DNA from: Peribacillus sp. FSL E2-0218
Lineage (GTDB): Bacteria; Bacillota; Bacilli; Bacillales; DSM-1321
Direction: 5' to 3'
Assembly (NCBI RefSeq): GCF_037992945.1
Contig: NZ_CP150304.1
Span: forward strand, 3,847,501 to 3,911,500
DNA length: 64,000 bases
Shown: positions 52,310 through 61,931 of the stretch, piece by piece
Numbering within the stretch: the first letter of the stretch is position 1
How the letters are laid out: each line of letters starts with the position of its first letter
The notes under the pieces: model-generated
What the model saw: the letters and a program-made list of their open reading frames with translations, nothing else
Database searches by the model: none
What the model was told of the DNA's origin: nothing
Position numbers and translations under genes: made by a program

Positions 52310-52323
52310 TTCTTTAGAGACTA
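52310..52323 (-). promoter_or_regulatory. Weak cre-like site
   Basis: TGATAGCGCTTTCT, two changes from the cre consensus, upstream of the second transporter. Confidence 0.4.
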
Positions 52324-52407
52324 TCATCCATTACGCATTCTTCACATATAAAGGAAATAATTAGAGTTTTTTTCATAAATGGAGTTTTAATCATTTTTTT
52401 CACGCCT

Positions 52408-52460
52408 GAAAATGAAAAACCGCTAAGGAGGAAAGCGAGTTCCTTCATTAGCGGTTTTTT
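52408..52460 (-). terminator. Terminator after the second two-component system
   Basis: Arms AAAAACCGCTA and TAGCGGTTTTTT around an imperfect stem; separates the regulator genes from the transporter. Confidence 0.7.
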
Positions 52461-53152
52461 AGCTTATATTTTCTCTCAGGCCGTCCCACACCTCCATACA
52501 ATACTTCGACTTCCATTTCATTGCAGGAAACCAGATACTCCAAGTACCTACGCATAGTGGAATAACTGATGCCAACGAGTTGACCTAGTTCATCAGCATT
52601 TAAAGGGCCATTGACGTTTTGAATCTTATTTCTGACCATTTTCAAAGTATGCTTGTCAATTCCCTTGGGAAGAGTATTCATTTGAACATCATTGGCTGTA
52701 GGTGAATGACTTGGGGTCCGAAAAAGAGTATCCACTTTCTCTTGATTTACCAAGTTATTATTCTCCAGCTGCTTTCTCGTCTGCTCGTATTGATTGAGCG
52801 TTGCAAGCAGCTTATCGATAATGATCGGTTTTATAAGATAACCAAAAGCCCCGCCCCTGATCGCCTCGCTGACTGTTTCGGTATCATTCGCGGCGGTGAT
52901 CAGGATTACGTCAATCCCCCGGTACTCGCTCCTGATTTCCCGGAGAAGCTCAATTCCATTCATATCCGGTAAAAAGATGTCCAATAAAATCAAGTCCGGT
53001 TGGGCAACATCCAATATGTTTAATGCCTGCTTGCCTGTACTGGCGGTGGCAATGACAGTGAATTGATCTAGTTGATTGGTGAAATGTTTATATATGTTCA
53101 CTGCATTTTCGTCATCTTCCACAATGACAACTGTAATCGGTCCTTTGGACAT
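52448..53152 (-). CDS. CitT/DctR-like response regulator, second copy
   Basis: A 234-residue regulator with receiver acceptor D58 in LILLDIFLP and a C-terminal helix-turn-helix (ADELGQLVGISYSTMRRYLEYL). ATG 53152, behind GGAGG, lies 14 bases past the kinase stop. Sequence pattern is that of the pair at 26-29 kb. It probably activates the second CitMHS gene. Confidence 0.88.
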   Translation of the reverse strand: MSKGPITVVIVEDDENAVNIYKHFTNQLDQFTVIATASTGKQALNILDVAQPDLILLDIFLPDMNGIELLREIRSEYRGIDVILITAANDTETVSEAIRGGAFGYLIKPIIIDKLLATLNQYEQTRKQLENNNLVNQEKVDTLFRTPSHSPTANDVQMNTLPKGIDKHTLKMVRNKIQNVNGPLNADELGQLVGISYSTMRRYLEYLVSCNEMEVEVLYGGVGRPERKYKLKNR

Positions 53153-53166
53153 GCAGGCGCCTCCAT

Positions 53167-54765
53167 TCATGCTTTTGTATCCTTCGGTAAGGCAATCGTA
53201 AATCTCGCTCCGCCCAAGTTACTGCGGTCAATATAAATTTGACTGCTTAAAAGGTCAATGGAATTTTTTACAATGGCCAAACCGATTCCATGATTTTCCC
53301 CCGTCTTCGTCGTATATCCATTTGTAAAAATAATATCTTCCATTCCTTGCGGGATGCCAAGGCCGTTATCCTCAATATCAAATATAATTTCATTCCCTAA
53401 ATCCGTAAATGAAACTTTGACCTTCCCCTTGTTTTTATTCCGTTGCCAGGCTGCCTCCATCGCATTATCAATTACATTACCAATAATGGAAACCAAATGA
53501 TGGGCATCCTCGGGCTTTAATGTGCTGTTTAAATTGCTTTCCTCATCTATTTCCAGCATAACCTGCAATTCCTTTGAACGGTTTTTCTTCCCAAGTAAAC
53601 AGGCTGCAATTAAAGGATCTTTAACCGATGACATAAGAAACGATATGATATCCTGCCTCTCCCTCACTTCAGAAGAGATGATGTTCAATGCCCGATCATA
53701 CTGTTTTAAGCTAAGCAATCCATAAATGGTATTCAATTTGTTTAAGAACTCATGGTTTTGTGCCCGCATATTTTCTGAAAAGGCCTTGATTTCCGAAAAT
53801 TCTTCCGTTAATTGTTCAATTTCGGATACCGTTCTTATTGTTAACACGACGCCCCTGACGTTATTATGATTTAAGATCGGTGACAAATCCACAATATACA
53901 GCTGTTGCCCTAAAAGTACCTTGCGATTGAACTTCCCCTCTTTTGTGCTGAATACACTTTTGATGAGTTTTGCTAAATGACCATCCACAATCCGCTTTCC
54001 CACCATAAGCTGATGATCAGGGAACAATTCACGTGCCCTTTTATTCATGGAAGTAACCTGTTTTCCAATATTGATCGTAATGGTGGCATTCCGGATGGCA
54101 TCAAGTGCCGCTTCCCTTTCTTGATACAAAAAAGAAATTTCCTCCGGTTCTAAACCTAATATAAGTTTTTTTAAGCGTCGAGCTATGACTATGGCCCATA
54201 CGATTCCTGCCAGGATTGGGATCAGCGACAATTGAAAGATTTTCATTTTATAATTGGATAGTTGATTTTGCACATTCTCCACTAAAAAACCTACAGATGA
54301 AACACCGATGATCTCCCCTTTATCATTCAGGATAGGTGTCTTCGCCTTAATTGCCGGTCCCGAAATTCCATTTCCTTGATAGATGATTGATTTGTGTTCA
54401 TTGAATACTGCATCATTACTGGTTGCCGTAGGCTGCCCGATATATTCTGGATTTGGATGGGAGTAGCGAAGTCCCTTATGGTTCGCAATGGTTACATAAT
54501 CGGCACCTGTAGTATGACGGATCCTTTCCGATTCGGGCTGGATCACATCCGATGGATGATCCTCCGTGAATCCCTGGATGATCTTTGGGTTTTGAGCCGC
54601 TAATTGGGCCACGGTCATTGCTTGCTTGCCCACATAGTTTTCAACGATATCTTCCAGCAATGAAGAGAATAGAATGCTCACAAGCAAGGTACTGATAAAA
54701 ACAACGAAGATGATGAGTAAGGTCATTTGAGTTAATAAGTTCACTTTAAAATGTTTAACGTCCAC
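53167..54765 (-). CDS. CitS/DcuS-like sensor kinase, second copy
   Basis: A 532-residue sensor kinase: N-terminal helix (about 12-35), extracytoplasmic sCACHE domain with LRYSHP and AIKAKTP ligand motifs, second helix, PAS, phospho-His in RAQNHEFLNKL, and ATPase motifs DNAMEAAW, DNGLGIP and GIGLA. Same length as its paralogue at 27-29 kb, so the two modules probably come from one duplication or are related transfers. Ligand probably citrate or another acid. Confidence 0.88.
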   Translation of the reverse strand: MDVKHFKVNLLTQMTLLIIFVVFISTLLVSILFSSLLEDIVENYVGKQAMTVAQLAAQNPKIIQGFTEDHPSDVIQPESERIRHTTGADYVTIANHKGLRYSHPNPEYIGQPTATSNDAVFNEHKSIIYQGNGISGPAIKAKTPILNDKGEIIGVSSVGFLVENVQNQLSNYKMKIFQLSLIPILAGIVWAIVIARRLKKLILGLEPEEISFLYQEREAALDAIRNATITINIGKQVTSMNKRARELFPDHQLMVGKRIVDGHLAKLIKSVFSTKEGKFNRKVLLGQQLYIVDLSPILNHNNVRGVVLTIRTVSEIEQLTEEFSEIKAFSENMRAQNHEFLNKLNTIYGLLSLKQYDRALNIISSEVRERQDIISFLMSSVKDPLIAACLLGKKNRSKELQVMLEIDEESNLNSTLKPEDAHHLVSIIGNVIDNAMEAAWQRNKNKGKVKVSFTDLGNEIIFDIEDNGLGIPQGMEDIIFTNGYTTKTGENHGIGLAIVKNSIDLLSSQIYIDRSNLGGARFTIALPKDTKA

Positions 54766-54849
54766 TTTTATGCCTTTCAGCCTTTCCGTATTGATTGCTC
54801 ATACTCGTATACTAAATTTATCCTTTTTTTCCTGTATGTAAGAATCCCA

Positions 54850-55308
54850 TCACCTGAGCAATAGTTCCTCCCATTCTTCCAATGAAAGCTTGTCGGTCAT
54901 CTGCTTATACGCATCAGGGACTTCAACCGGACACATCAATTCCAAGCTATTGCCATCCGGATCTTGAAAGTAGACAGAAGCATTCCCTTGTTGCGGACGG
55001 ACAAAAGGTTCGATGGATGTCCTTCCTCCAAAAGGTACCACTTCTATTTGCAAGGATTGGAGCCAAGCCATTGCCTGTTTCATATTTTCATAAGTTACCC
55101 GAAAGGCGATATGCTTTAATGAGGGATGATAAGGGGTTTTGTATTCTTTTCCCTCCCAAAGACCGACCCAGCTTTTGTTCTCCTCTATCCAAAAGAAGGC
55201 CGTCTCTTCATCCCTCCAAGCAAGCTTCAAACCTATTTTCTTATAAAAATGAATGGAAACTTCCAAATCTTCGACTGGTAAATGCGCTTCATATAAACCT
55301 TCTATCAT
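54850..55308 (-). CDS. VOC/glyoxalase-family protein
   Basis: A 152-residue protein of the glyoxalase/bleomycin-resistance superfamily, starting MIEGLYEAHLPVEDLEVSIHFYKKIGLKL and ending FQDPDGNSLELM. Metal-binding candidates are the early His, the GFxKHIAF-like LKHIAFRV and the Glu of LELM. Its ATG overlaps the stop of the AAC(3)-like gene by 4 bases. Substrate unknown; resistance or detoxification is typical. Confidence 0.82.
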   Translation of the reverse strand: MIEGLYEAHLPVEDLEVSIHFYKKIGLKLAWRDEETAFFWIEENKSWVGLWEGKEYKTPYHPSLKHIAFRVTYENMKQAMAWLQSLQIEVVPFGGRTSIEPFVRPQQGNASVYFQDPDGNSLELMCPVEVPDAYKQMTDKLSLEEWEELLLR

Positions 55309-56156
55309 AATATACCATCCTTTCTCGCTTGGATTTCCCGCACAGCATTCCGATTGGAATCAAACTCATTGAACCATTTCTCCGCATAATCCACCGACTC
55401 TTTGATGGAAAAAAGGCGGCAACATGCTGAACCCACATATCCCTCTTTCACTTCATACTCTCTTTTGTAAAATTCGCCAACCTCCGTAAAAAGCTCTTCC
55501 CTGAATTCAAGTTCTTGATATTCCTTCCAAACCCGTTCCCCTTCCACTAACACGGGAGCGCCCAAGCTTATCACTTTTTTATATTCTATCCGATATTCAG
55601 CAAGGTGGAAGCACGTCGTACTGTCGAATTGGGCCCCTAATTGCAAAACATAGGATTCACGATCATACAGCTTCCCTAATGGAGATCGTTCACCTAGCCC
55701 AAATTCCAAAGGGTGCGGATAAAGGATTTTATCTTTATCCCTTCCCCAGGCTGTAAAGGAATAGTTCGGATGCTCACTTCTTTCCACTCCTGGGAAAGAC
55801 CTGAACAATTCTGCGATTTGCCCCAATCCTCTAGTAACAGGGGTATATCGAGGGTCATAGGCAGGCATGCTTTCTTTAATAACCTTCCACCAGGATTGTG
55901 GAACAGGGGGATTTCCCCATCTTGCAGGGTCGGATAGTTCGACGGATTGAGAAGGCATAACGATGGTTCCTTCTTCCGTAACAACTTCCATCAAGGCTTG
56001 GATAACCGCAACCGCCCCCCCATTCACCCACCCTATCGAGGATAAGGAGGAATGGACGAGTATCGTCATCCCCCGCTTCACTCCCAGCTTTCGTAAATCC
56101 GCCGCAATCGACTGCTTCGTTCTTGGGTACTCTGAATATTCTATCATTTCTTTCAT
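55305..56156 (-). CDS. AAC(3)-family N-acetyltransferase (YokD-like)
   Basis: A 283-residue antibiotic acetyltransferase-family protein with LVHSSLSSIGWVNGGAVAVIQAL (about 33-55), the EGTIVMPSQSVELSDP segment and SEHPNYSFTAWG (about 140-152). Family members acetylate the 3-amino group of aminoglycosides, but many chromosomal YokD-like members have other or unknown substrates. ATG behind GGAG at 9 bases. Coupled to the VOC gene. Confidence 0.85.
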   Translation of the reverse strand: MKEMIEYSEYPRTKQSIAADLRKLGVKRGMTILVHSSLSSIGWVNGGAVAVIQALMEVVTEEGTIVMPSQSVELSDPARWGNPPVPQSWWKVIKESMPAYDPRYTPVTRGLGQIAELFRSFPGVERSEHPNYSFTAWGRDKDKILYPHPLEFGLGERSPLGKLYDRESYVLQLGAQFDSTTCFHLAEYRIEYKKVISLGAPVLVEGERVWKEYQELEFREELFTEVGEFYKREYEVKEGYVGSACCRLFSIKESVDYAEKWFNEFDSNRNAVREIQARKDGIL

Positions 56157-56218
56157 TATTGCATCTCCTAAAACTTTTTTTGTCCATGTGGGCTGTCCAT
56201 TAAACGGCTAAAAATGAA

Positions 56219-56728
56219 TTATAGGTTCCTTTTAAAATGGTAGAGTGTTAGCTTTTCACTGGTATCCGCACTGATTTCCTCACTAACGGAGATTCGTTCA
56301 AAGCCATTCTTCGCCAATACCTTTTGGGAGCCAATATTGACGTTTGTCGTTTTGGCATGTAGCTGAGTCACCTTCATTTCCGGTGCCAGCTTAACCAAAA
56401 GCTGTAAAGCCTCGTTTGCCACCCCCTTTTTCGTAAACGCTTCACCGATTCGATAACCGACTTGAGCCGTACCTTTAATTGTGTCGATATCCACAAGATT
56501 AATCCTGCCGACGATCGTTCCTGAGTCTTCCTTAATTAAATAACATGAGGAGATCGCATCCTCTTGTTCTTTTAATAATTCCATATGCCGGATCATAAAC
56601 GTACCAAAGTGATAATAATCATCCCCCCGGCTTGAAATCGTTTGCTCGAAAAACGCTCGATTCTTGCACTCAAATGCATATAATTCATTTGCATCCTCTT
56701 CATTCAGCCTGTCAATGTATATCTCCAT
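56219..56728 (-). CDS. GNAT acetyltransferase (RimJ/RimL-like)
   Basis: A 169-residue GNAT protein with the acetyl-CoA segment QVGYRIGEAFTKKGVANEAL (about 92-112) and the C-terminal N-V-N-x-x-S-Q-K-V-L-x-K-N-G-F pattern of the RimJ/RimL group. The frame is open further upstream, but the N-terminal extension has no family pattern and the ATG at 56728 is the natural start. Substrate unknown. Confidence 0.8.
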   Translation of the reverse strand: MEIYIDRLNEEDANELYAFECKNRAFFEQTISSRGDDYYHFGTFMIRHMELLKEQEDAISSCYLIKEDSGTIVGRINLVDIDTIKGTAQVGYRIGEAFTKKGVANEALQLLVKLAPEMKVTQLHAKTTNVNIGSQKVLAKNGFERISVSEEISADTSEKLTLYHFKRNL

Positions 56729-56989
56729 CATTCCTTCACCCTTTCTAAAAAACACTAAGCAGCATATGGGGCCTTCTATATCATTCAAGAAAACCAACGG
56801 CTTATCCTTCCTGAGAACTATATAATGGAAGATTTGCACCCTAGCTTGTCCAGCTTCCTCTGGATTGGGATGCATTCATGAATTACTTGAAAAGTCAAAA
56901 ATATATAATTTTCTTCTGGTAAAAAAGCAAGGGATGCTGTATCATATTCATTATTCGTATTAGGTTAATCGGAATTAGGGGGAATATAT

Positions 56990-58378
56990 ATGATAGGTTA
57001 CGTGTTTTTAAATCTTGCCATAATGCTCATTCTTTTAGGCGTTTTATTCTACATGAATAAGAAACACATCTCTTTCACGAAAAGGGTCTTTACCGGCCTT
57101 GGATTAGGTATTGTGTTCGGCCTTCTTTTACAGTATTTCTATGAACCGCAGTCAGACGCAATCGTTAAATCGGTCGATTGGTTTAACATTGTAGGCTCCG
57201 GCTATGTAAAGTTCCTGCAAATGATCGTCATGCCGCTTGTTTTCATCTCGATCTTGTCCGCATTTACACGATTGAAGCTTACGAGCAATATCGGTAAGAT
57301 CAGTGTGCTAATCATCGGAATCCTGCTTGGAACCACTGCGATTGCCGCAGCGGTCGGAATCACTTCGGCAACTGTCTTCAACTTGGAGGCCGTGCAAATC
57401 GAGCAAGGCGAAGCAGAGTTAAGCCGCGGAGATCAAATATCCGAGACATACGGAACCATTCAGGATAAAACGATGCCACAGCAAATCCTTGAGTTGATCC
57501 CGGCAAATCCGTTCCTCGATTTAACAGGAGCTCGTCCGACATCAACAATTTCCGTCGTGATTTTTGCTGCATTCCTTGGTATGGCCTATTTAGGGGTCAA
57601 AAGAAAGCAGCCGGAACATGCTGAATTTTTCGCGAAAATAGTAGATACATTGCATAGCATCACCATGCGCGTCGTAACGCTGATCCTGCGTTTGACACCA
57701 TACGGCATCTTGGCGATCATGACGAAGACGGTAGCGACAAGTGATTTGGACGCGATCCTGAAATTAGGGAAATTCGTCGGAGCTTCTTATGCGGCCCTGA
57801 TTGTCATGTTCCTCATCCATTTATTATTGCTCACGCTTGCAGGGCTGAATCCAATGGTATATATGAGGAAAGCCTTCCCTGTATTGTCATTTGCCTTCAC
57901 GTCAAGAACGAGTGCAGGTGCTCTGCCATTGAACATCCAAACACAGAAACAGCTAGGGGTTTCCGAAGGTATCGCCAACTTTGCCGGCTCATTCGGCTTG
58001 TCGATCGGGCAAAACGGCTGTGCCGGCATCTATCCGGCCATGTTAGCGGTCATGATCGCACCAACAGTGGGCATCAACCCGCTTACGCCATCCTTCATTG
58101 CCATGTTGATCGCGATTGTAGCGATTAGCTCGTTCGGAGTTGCCGGAGTAGGCGGAGGAGCAACCTTCGCTGCCATCCTCGTCTTATCGGCCATGAACTT
58201 GCCAATCGCCTTGGCGGGTCTGTTGATTTCCGTCGAGCCATTGATCGATATGGGAAGAACGGCCGTGAATGTCAGCGGCAGCATGACTTCAGGTATCCTG
58301 ACAAGTAAAATCACGGGAGACCTTGATAAGCAGCAATTCAGCCAAGAATCATCCTTGGAAGTGGAAGCTGAAATGTAA
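56990..58378 (+). CDS. tcyP: L-cystine symporter
   Basis: A 462-residue DAACS-family (dicarboxylate/amino acid:cation symporter) membrane protein, highly like TcyP/YhcL. The substrate site lies in two hairpins and the motifs SFAFTSRTSAGALPLNIQT and FSLSIGQNGCAG (helix 7). It imports cystine for sulfur and redox supply. Upstream, TAGGTTAATCGGAATTAG resembles part of the CymR repressor site, but I rate that low. Confidence 0.9.
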   Translation: MIGYVFLNLAIMLILLGVLFYMNKKHISFTKRVFTGLGLGIVFGLLLQYFYEPQSDAIVKSVDWFNIVGSGYVKFLQMIVMPLVFISILSAFTRLKLTSNIGKISVLIIGILLGTTAIAAAVGITSATVFNLEAVQIEQGEAELSRGDQISETYGTIQDKTMPQQILELIPANPFLDLTGARPTSTISVVIFAAFLGMAYLGVKRKQPEHAEFFAKIVDTLHSITMRVVTLILRLTPYGILAIMTKTVATSDLDAILKLGKFVGASYAALIVMFLIHLLLLTLAGLNPMVYMRKAFPVLSFAFTSRTSAGALPLNIQTQKQLGVSEGIANFAGSFGLSIGQNGCAGIYPAMLAVMIAPTVGINPLTPSFIAMLIAIVAISSFGVAGVGGGATFAAILVLSAMNLPIALAGLLISVEPLIDMGRTAVNVSGSMTSGILTSKITGDLDKQQFSQESSLEVEAEM

Positions 58379-58382
58379 AGCG

Positions 58383-58425
58383 AAAAGGCACCAAACCTCC
58401 CCTAAAGGAAGTTTGGTGCCTTTTC
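58383..58425. terminator. Bidirectional terminator between tcyP and the HAAS gene
   Basis: Arms AAAAGGCACCAAAC and GTTTGGTGCCTTTT, A and T tracts on both sides of the stem. Confidence 0.9.
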
Positions 58426-58427
58426 AT

Positions 58428-59195
58428 TTATGATTGCACGTTTTTCAATTTCTTGAGCGTAATTCCACAATAAAGCAGGATGCCGAGCATCGTTATCAGG
58501 CTGCTCAACACCACCTTTACACTTTCCTGATAATGGGTGTTGTCCATTATAAGGGTGGGACCAAAAAGAAGGATGGGGATAATGATCGAAATCCACGTTC
58601 GACTCCATATGGATAAAATGATTAATATCGAAATAGCTGCTATCACGGCAACAACGTTACCTGTATTTTCAAGTTTTACAAAAGGTGTGCCATGTGTTCC
58701 ACTGAGAATCATGACACTTGCAAACAACGCTATCGAAATTATGCCTAGGGTGGATAGGAGTACACTTTGCCTTACCATGGATATTGTGTGACTTGCCATA
58801 TACCTAAAAGATATCATATAAACTGCGATTGAAAGAAGTCCGGCTAAAGGATAACCAATAAGCTCCAAAAATGAAAATTCGATTCCGCCATTTAGAGCTT
58901 TATCCATTATCAAATAGGAAGCTGCACCGAATAAAATCATTACGATATATTTTAGCGAGCCCATAAAATCAACCGGCATTTCAGCAGAAATTTTCTCCAT
59001 ATATTCTTTTGGGCTACTGCCTACAATATGTTCGACACTCTTATCGTTACTTTCAGCCTCTGTAAGGTGAACCTCCAGTTCCTCCATGATCTCCTCAATT
59101 TCATCCGTATTCTTTCCATTTGCAATAAGGTATAACCTGAGATTTCCCAAGAAATGCTGACTATCCTTGGACAACGACGTGTTCAGATCAAGCAA
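58428..59195 (-). CDS. HAAS-domain membrane protein
   Basis: A 255-residue protein: an N-terminal HAAS signalling domain of about 80 residues (FLGNLRLYLIANGKNTDEIEEIMEELEVHL) and about six membrane helices. HAAS proteins are nearly always paired with PadR regulators, as here (2 bases apart). They are thought to couple envelope signals to the regulator; the exact function is unknown. Confidence 0.8.
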   Translation of the reverse strand: MLDLNTSLSKDSQHFLGNLRLYLIANGKNTDEIEEIMEELEVHLTEAESNDKSVEHIVGSSPKEYMEKISAEMPVDFMGSLKYIVMILFGAASYLIMDKALNGGIEFSFLELIGYPLAGLLSIAVYMISFRYMASHTISMVRQSVLLSTLGIISIALFASVMILSGTHGTPFVKLENTGNVVAVIAAISILIILSIWSRTWISIIIPILLFGPTLIMDNTHYQESVKVVLSSLITMLGILLYCGITLKKLKNVQS

Positions 59196-59197
59196 CG

Positions 59198-59551
59198 CTA
59201 AATTCCTCCTTTGTTCCTTACTATCTGGTTTACATTGAAACTCAGCCTATTCCACCGTTCAATAAAGATGTCCAATTCCTTTTCCCCCTTTTCCGATAAG
59301 GAATAATACTTTCGGCTAGGTCCTGCTGTTGATTTTCTTAAAGTTGTATGGACCAGTTTTTCTTTCTGCATACGAATCAATAACGGATAAATCGTGCCTT
59401 CACTTAACGATTCAAAACCATACCTATTAAGCTTCTCGGCTAATTCATAGCCGTAAACTTCCCCTTCATTCATGATTGCCAGTAAACAGCCTTCCAGAAT
59501 TCCTTTAAGCATTTGAGTCGAGGACATAGAAATCGAATTCACTTCTTTCAT
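59198..59551 (-). CDS. PadR-family regulator
   Basis: A 117-residue PadR regulator with the usual winged helix (MLKGILEGCLLAIMNEGEVYGYELAEKLNRYGFESLSEGTIYPLLIRMQKEKL) and a dimerisation helix at the end. It represses its own operon until released. The start ATG lacks a strong ribosome site; an ATG eight codons on is possible. Partner gene: the HAAS membrane protein. Confidence 0.88.
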   Translation of the reverse strand: MKEVNSISMSSTQMLKGILEGCLLAIMNEGEVYGYELAEKLNRYGFESLSEGTIYPLLIRMQKEKLVHTTLRKSTAGPSRKYYSLSEKGEKELDIFIERWNRLSFNVNQIVRNKGGI

Positions 59552-59585
59552 TATCTTGTATAACCAGGTAGTAACCTCTTACAGG

Positions 59586-60272
59586 CTAAATCTGCAAAAA
59601 AAATGTTTCTTTGAGTCCCTTTTTTCCGTCAGGCGTGATTTTTATTGCTCGTGTATTGGGTAAACGTTGAATCCAATTTAATTCTAGCAGTCTTTCTAGA
59701 AGGGCATTTCCTAATGCTCCCGACAGGTGATGACGTCTTTCACTCCAATCTAAACATTTGTGAGTGAATGAACGACGCTTTTTCTTAATTTTTTTACAAT
59801 CAATTTGAAAATTTGAAAAGAAAGCCTCTCCTTTTTCAGTAACGGAAAACCCGTTCTTATCTTCATAAAGAACACCCATTTTAACTAAAGATTCTGTTAA
59901 CTGCACTCCCAAATTCCCTGCAAGATGATCATAACATGTTCTGGCAAGACGCATCGCTTTAGCTTCCGAAGCTTGTTTTAATGATTTTATTTCAATTGGT
60001 GGAGCTATGGATAGAAACGACTCCATAACTTGGGCAACTTCTTGATTTTGAATTCCATAATATCGATGTCTTCCCTGTTTTTCAACCGTCACTATATTAA
60101 CATCCACCATTTTTGCTAAATGGAAACTAGCCGTTTGTGGTTCGATTCCTGCCATATAGGCTAATTCACTTGTAGTATGGTATCTGCCATCCAATAAGGT
60201 TGTTAATATGGCTGCACGAGAAGCTTCACTTACAAGAGTTGCAATCATTGCTACATTTGGATTTGCGTTCAT
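59586..60272 (-). CDS. ArsR-type winged-helix regulator
   Basis: A 228-residue regulator with an N-terminal ArsR-like winged helix (VSEASRAAILTTLLDG ... GIEPQTASFHLAKMVDVNIVTVEKQGRHRYYGI) and a C-terminal half with a second winged-helix-like part. The ATG at 60272 follows GGGGAGG, although spacing is a little long; upstream ATGs have no site. It is divergent from the flavin-reductase-like gene and probably represses it. Confidence 0.78.
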   Translation of the reverse strand: MNANPNVAMIATLVSEASRAAILTTLLDGRYHTTSELAYMAGIEPQTASFHLAKMVDVNIVTVEKQGRHRYYGIQNQEVAQVMESFLSIAPPIEIKSLKQASEAKAMRLARTCYDHLAGNLGVQLTESLVKMGVLYEDKNGFSVTEKGEAFFSNFQIDCKKIKKKRRSFTHKCLDWSERRHHLSGALGNALLERLLELNWIQRLPNTRAIKITPDGKKGLKETFFLQI

Positions 60273-60375
60273 TAATTGGCCAATCCTCCCCATCATGTAA
60301 TCCATATTTCGATAACCATCGAAATATTTATATTTTACAATAAAGGAAATCATATGGATAGGAGGAGTAATAAAT

Positions 60376-60987
60376 ATGAATGATATTCTAAACTCAAGCA
60401 TAATTAAACCTAAAATTCTCTATTATGGTACTCCAGTCATTTTACTGAATTCGCTAAATGAGGATGGGACGGTGAATATCAGCCCAATGTCATCGTCATG
60501 GGCTTTAGGTGATTGCATTATATTAGGAATTGGGCTTGGAGGAAAAGCAATAGAAAACATAAAACGACACCCCGAATGTGTCATCAATGTTCCGAATCCT
60601 TCATTATGGGAACATGTAGAAAGTTTGGCACCTTACACAGGAAAAAATCCGGTTCCAGATTATAAGAAAGAGATCGGCTTCAGGTATGGAAAGGACAAAT
60701 TTGCTCTTAGTAACTTAACACCTATTGAGTCCATTTCAGTAAAACCTTCTCGAATCATGGAGTGTCCACTTCAAATCGAAGCAACAGTGAAGCATATTCG
60801 AATTCCTGAACACTCTCCTGATTTTGCCATTGTCGAGACGCAAGCTGTACATGTACACGCTCATGAAGCCATCATTATTGAAGAAAATCATATTGATCCA
60901 ACTAAGTGGAGTCCACTTATCTATAATTTCCGCCATTATTTTGGTCTTGGTAACCAGTTAGGTAAAACCTTCCGTTCCGAAATATAA
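60376..60987 (+). CDS. Flavin-reductase-like (split-barrel) flavoprotein
   Basis: A 203-residue FMN-binding split-barrel protein of the flavin reductase/flavoredoxin family: TPVILLNSLNEDGTVNISPMSSSWALGD (18-45) is the typical start of the barrel. The ATG has an AGGAGGAG site. The divergent ArsR-type regulator suggests inducible expression, perhaps by an oxidant or aromatic compound. Confidence 0.8.
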   Translation: MNDILNSSIIKPKILYYGTPVILLNSLNEDGTVNISPMSSSWALGDCIILGIGLGGKAIENIKRHPECVINVPNPSLWEHVESLAPYTGKNPVPDYKKEIGFRYGKDKFALSNLTPIESISVKPSRIMECPLQIEATVKHIRIPEHSPDFAIVETQAVHVHAHEAIIIEENHIDPTKWSPLIYNFRHYFGLGNQLGKTFRSEI

Positions 60988-61013
60988 TGATGCCACATGA
61001 GTTACTAAAAAAG

Positions 61014-61052
61014 AACAAGAGAAGAAAAACTAATGGTTTTTCTTCTCTTGCG
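61014..61052. terminator. Terminator after the flavoprotein gene
   Basis: Arms CAAGAGAAGAAAAAC and GTTTTTCTTCTCTTG form a strong stem; may serve both directions. Confidence 0.75.
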
Positions 61053-61094
61053 AGAGTGACTACTCTGTAAATGAATCAGCTGCTTAGCCTGTGC

Positions 61095-61751
61095 TCATTT
61101 TTTCATTTGCCTTGCTGGAAAATGGTTTGCCTGATAAGTAGATATGGCTTGGAACATGTACTGTATGGCAGCGTACATTCCGCAAGCAAGGAGTATTCCC
61201 GCCAGGACATCCAGAACGGCATGCTGCTTCGTGAATAGGGTCGATAAGATAATCAGTGTTCCGAATGCCGTTACGCCGGCATGCTCCCACTTATGCTGCT
61301 CCCTCCGTTTATGAACGACGATCATCATGATGAATGTTGTCAGTACATGAATGCTGGGCAAGCAGTTGACGGGCTGATCATGACTATAAACGACGCGCAT
61401 CAAATGGGCGAAGATATCATTCCCCATCACTTCCGGACGGGGGACTGTCGACTGCCAAAGGCAATAGATAAGAAAACAAATTAGCTTCCCCGATACTAAA
61501 CTGCCTAATGCCACAAAATAGTGTTTCCGGTCAACGAAACAATAGTAAATCAGCAATCCATAAATATACGGATACCACAATAAATATGGCACGACAAATT
61601 CTTTAATAAAAGGAATCTCTCCATCTATCATTGTCGTAACATCGACAGCATGACCTGACGATTGATTGATGATTGAATAAATGGAACTAGTAACCACCAA
61701 CAGCAATAAATACCATAGCGGGTGTAAAGGTAAAATAGATTTGTTTTTCAT
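61095..61751 (-). CDS. PAP2-family membrane phosphatase
   Basis: A 218-residue integral membrane protein with about six helices and the three PAP2 motifs: the KxxxxxxRP-like end VPRPE, PSIH (PSxH) and FTKQHAVLDVLAG (SxxxHxxxD-like, with His and Asp in place). Members dephosphorylate lipid phosphates such as undecaprenyl pyrophosphate or phosphatidylglycerol phosphate. Substrate not determinable. Confidence 0.82.
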   Translation of the reverse strand: MKNKSILPLHPLWYLLLLVVTSSIYSIINQSSGHAVDVTTMIDGEIPFIKEFVVPYLLWYPYIYGLLIYYCFVDRKHYFVALGSLVSGKLICFLIYCLWQSTVPRPEVMGNDIFAHLMRVVYSHDQPVNCLPSIHVLTTFIMMIVVHKRREQHKWEHAGVTAFGTLIILSTLFTKQHAVLDVLAGILLACGMYAAIQYMFQAISTYQANHFPARQMKK

Positions 61752-61931
61752 AGTTTGCGCCGACTTTCAATATTATGGTTATTTTCCAAGGATTATTATA
61801 CTACATTTCTCGTTTAATGGACGCTTTATATGCAAATGTTAATGATTCCCTTGAACTACTGCTGCGCCAGATTTCCCATCCTTCCGAATGTCCGAAGCAA
61901 AAGCCATGGTCAGCTGCCATGGCTTTGCATG

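Noticed and set aside
56957..56978. Possible CymR site before tcyP
   Set aside because: Only part of the expected motif (GGAATTA) is present and I cannot score it against a matrix.
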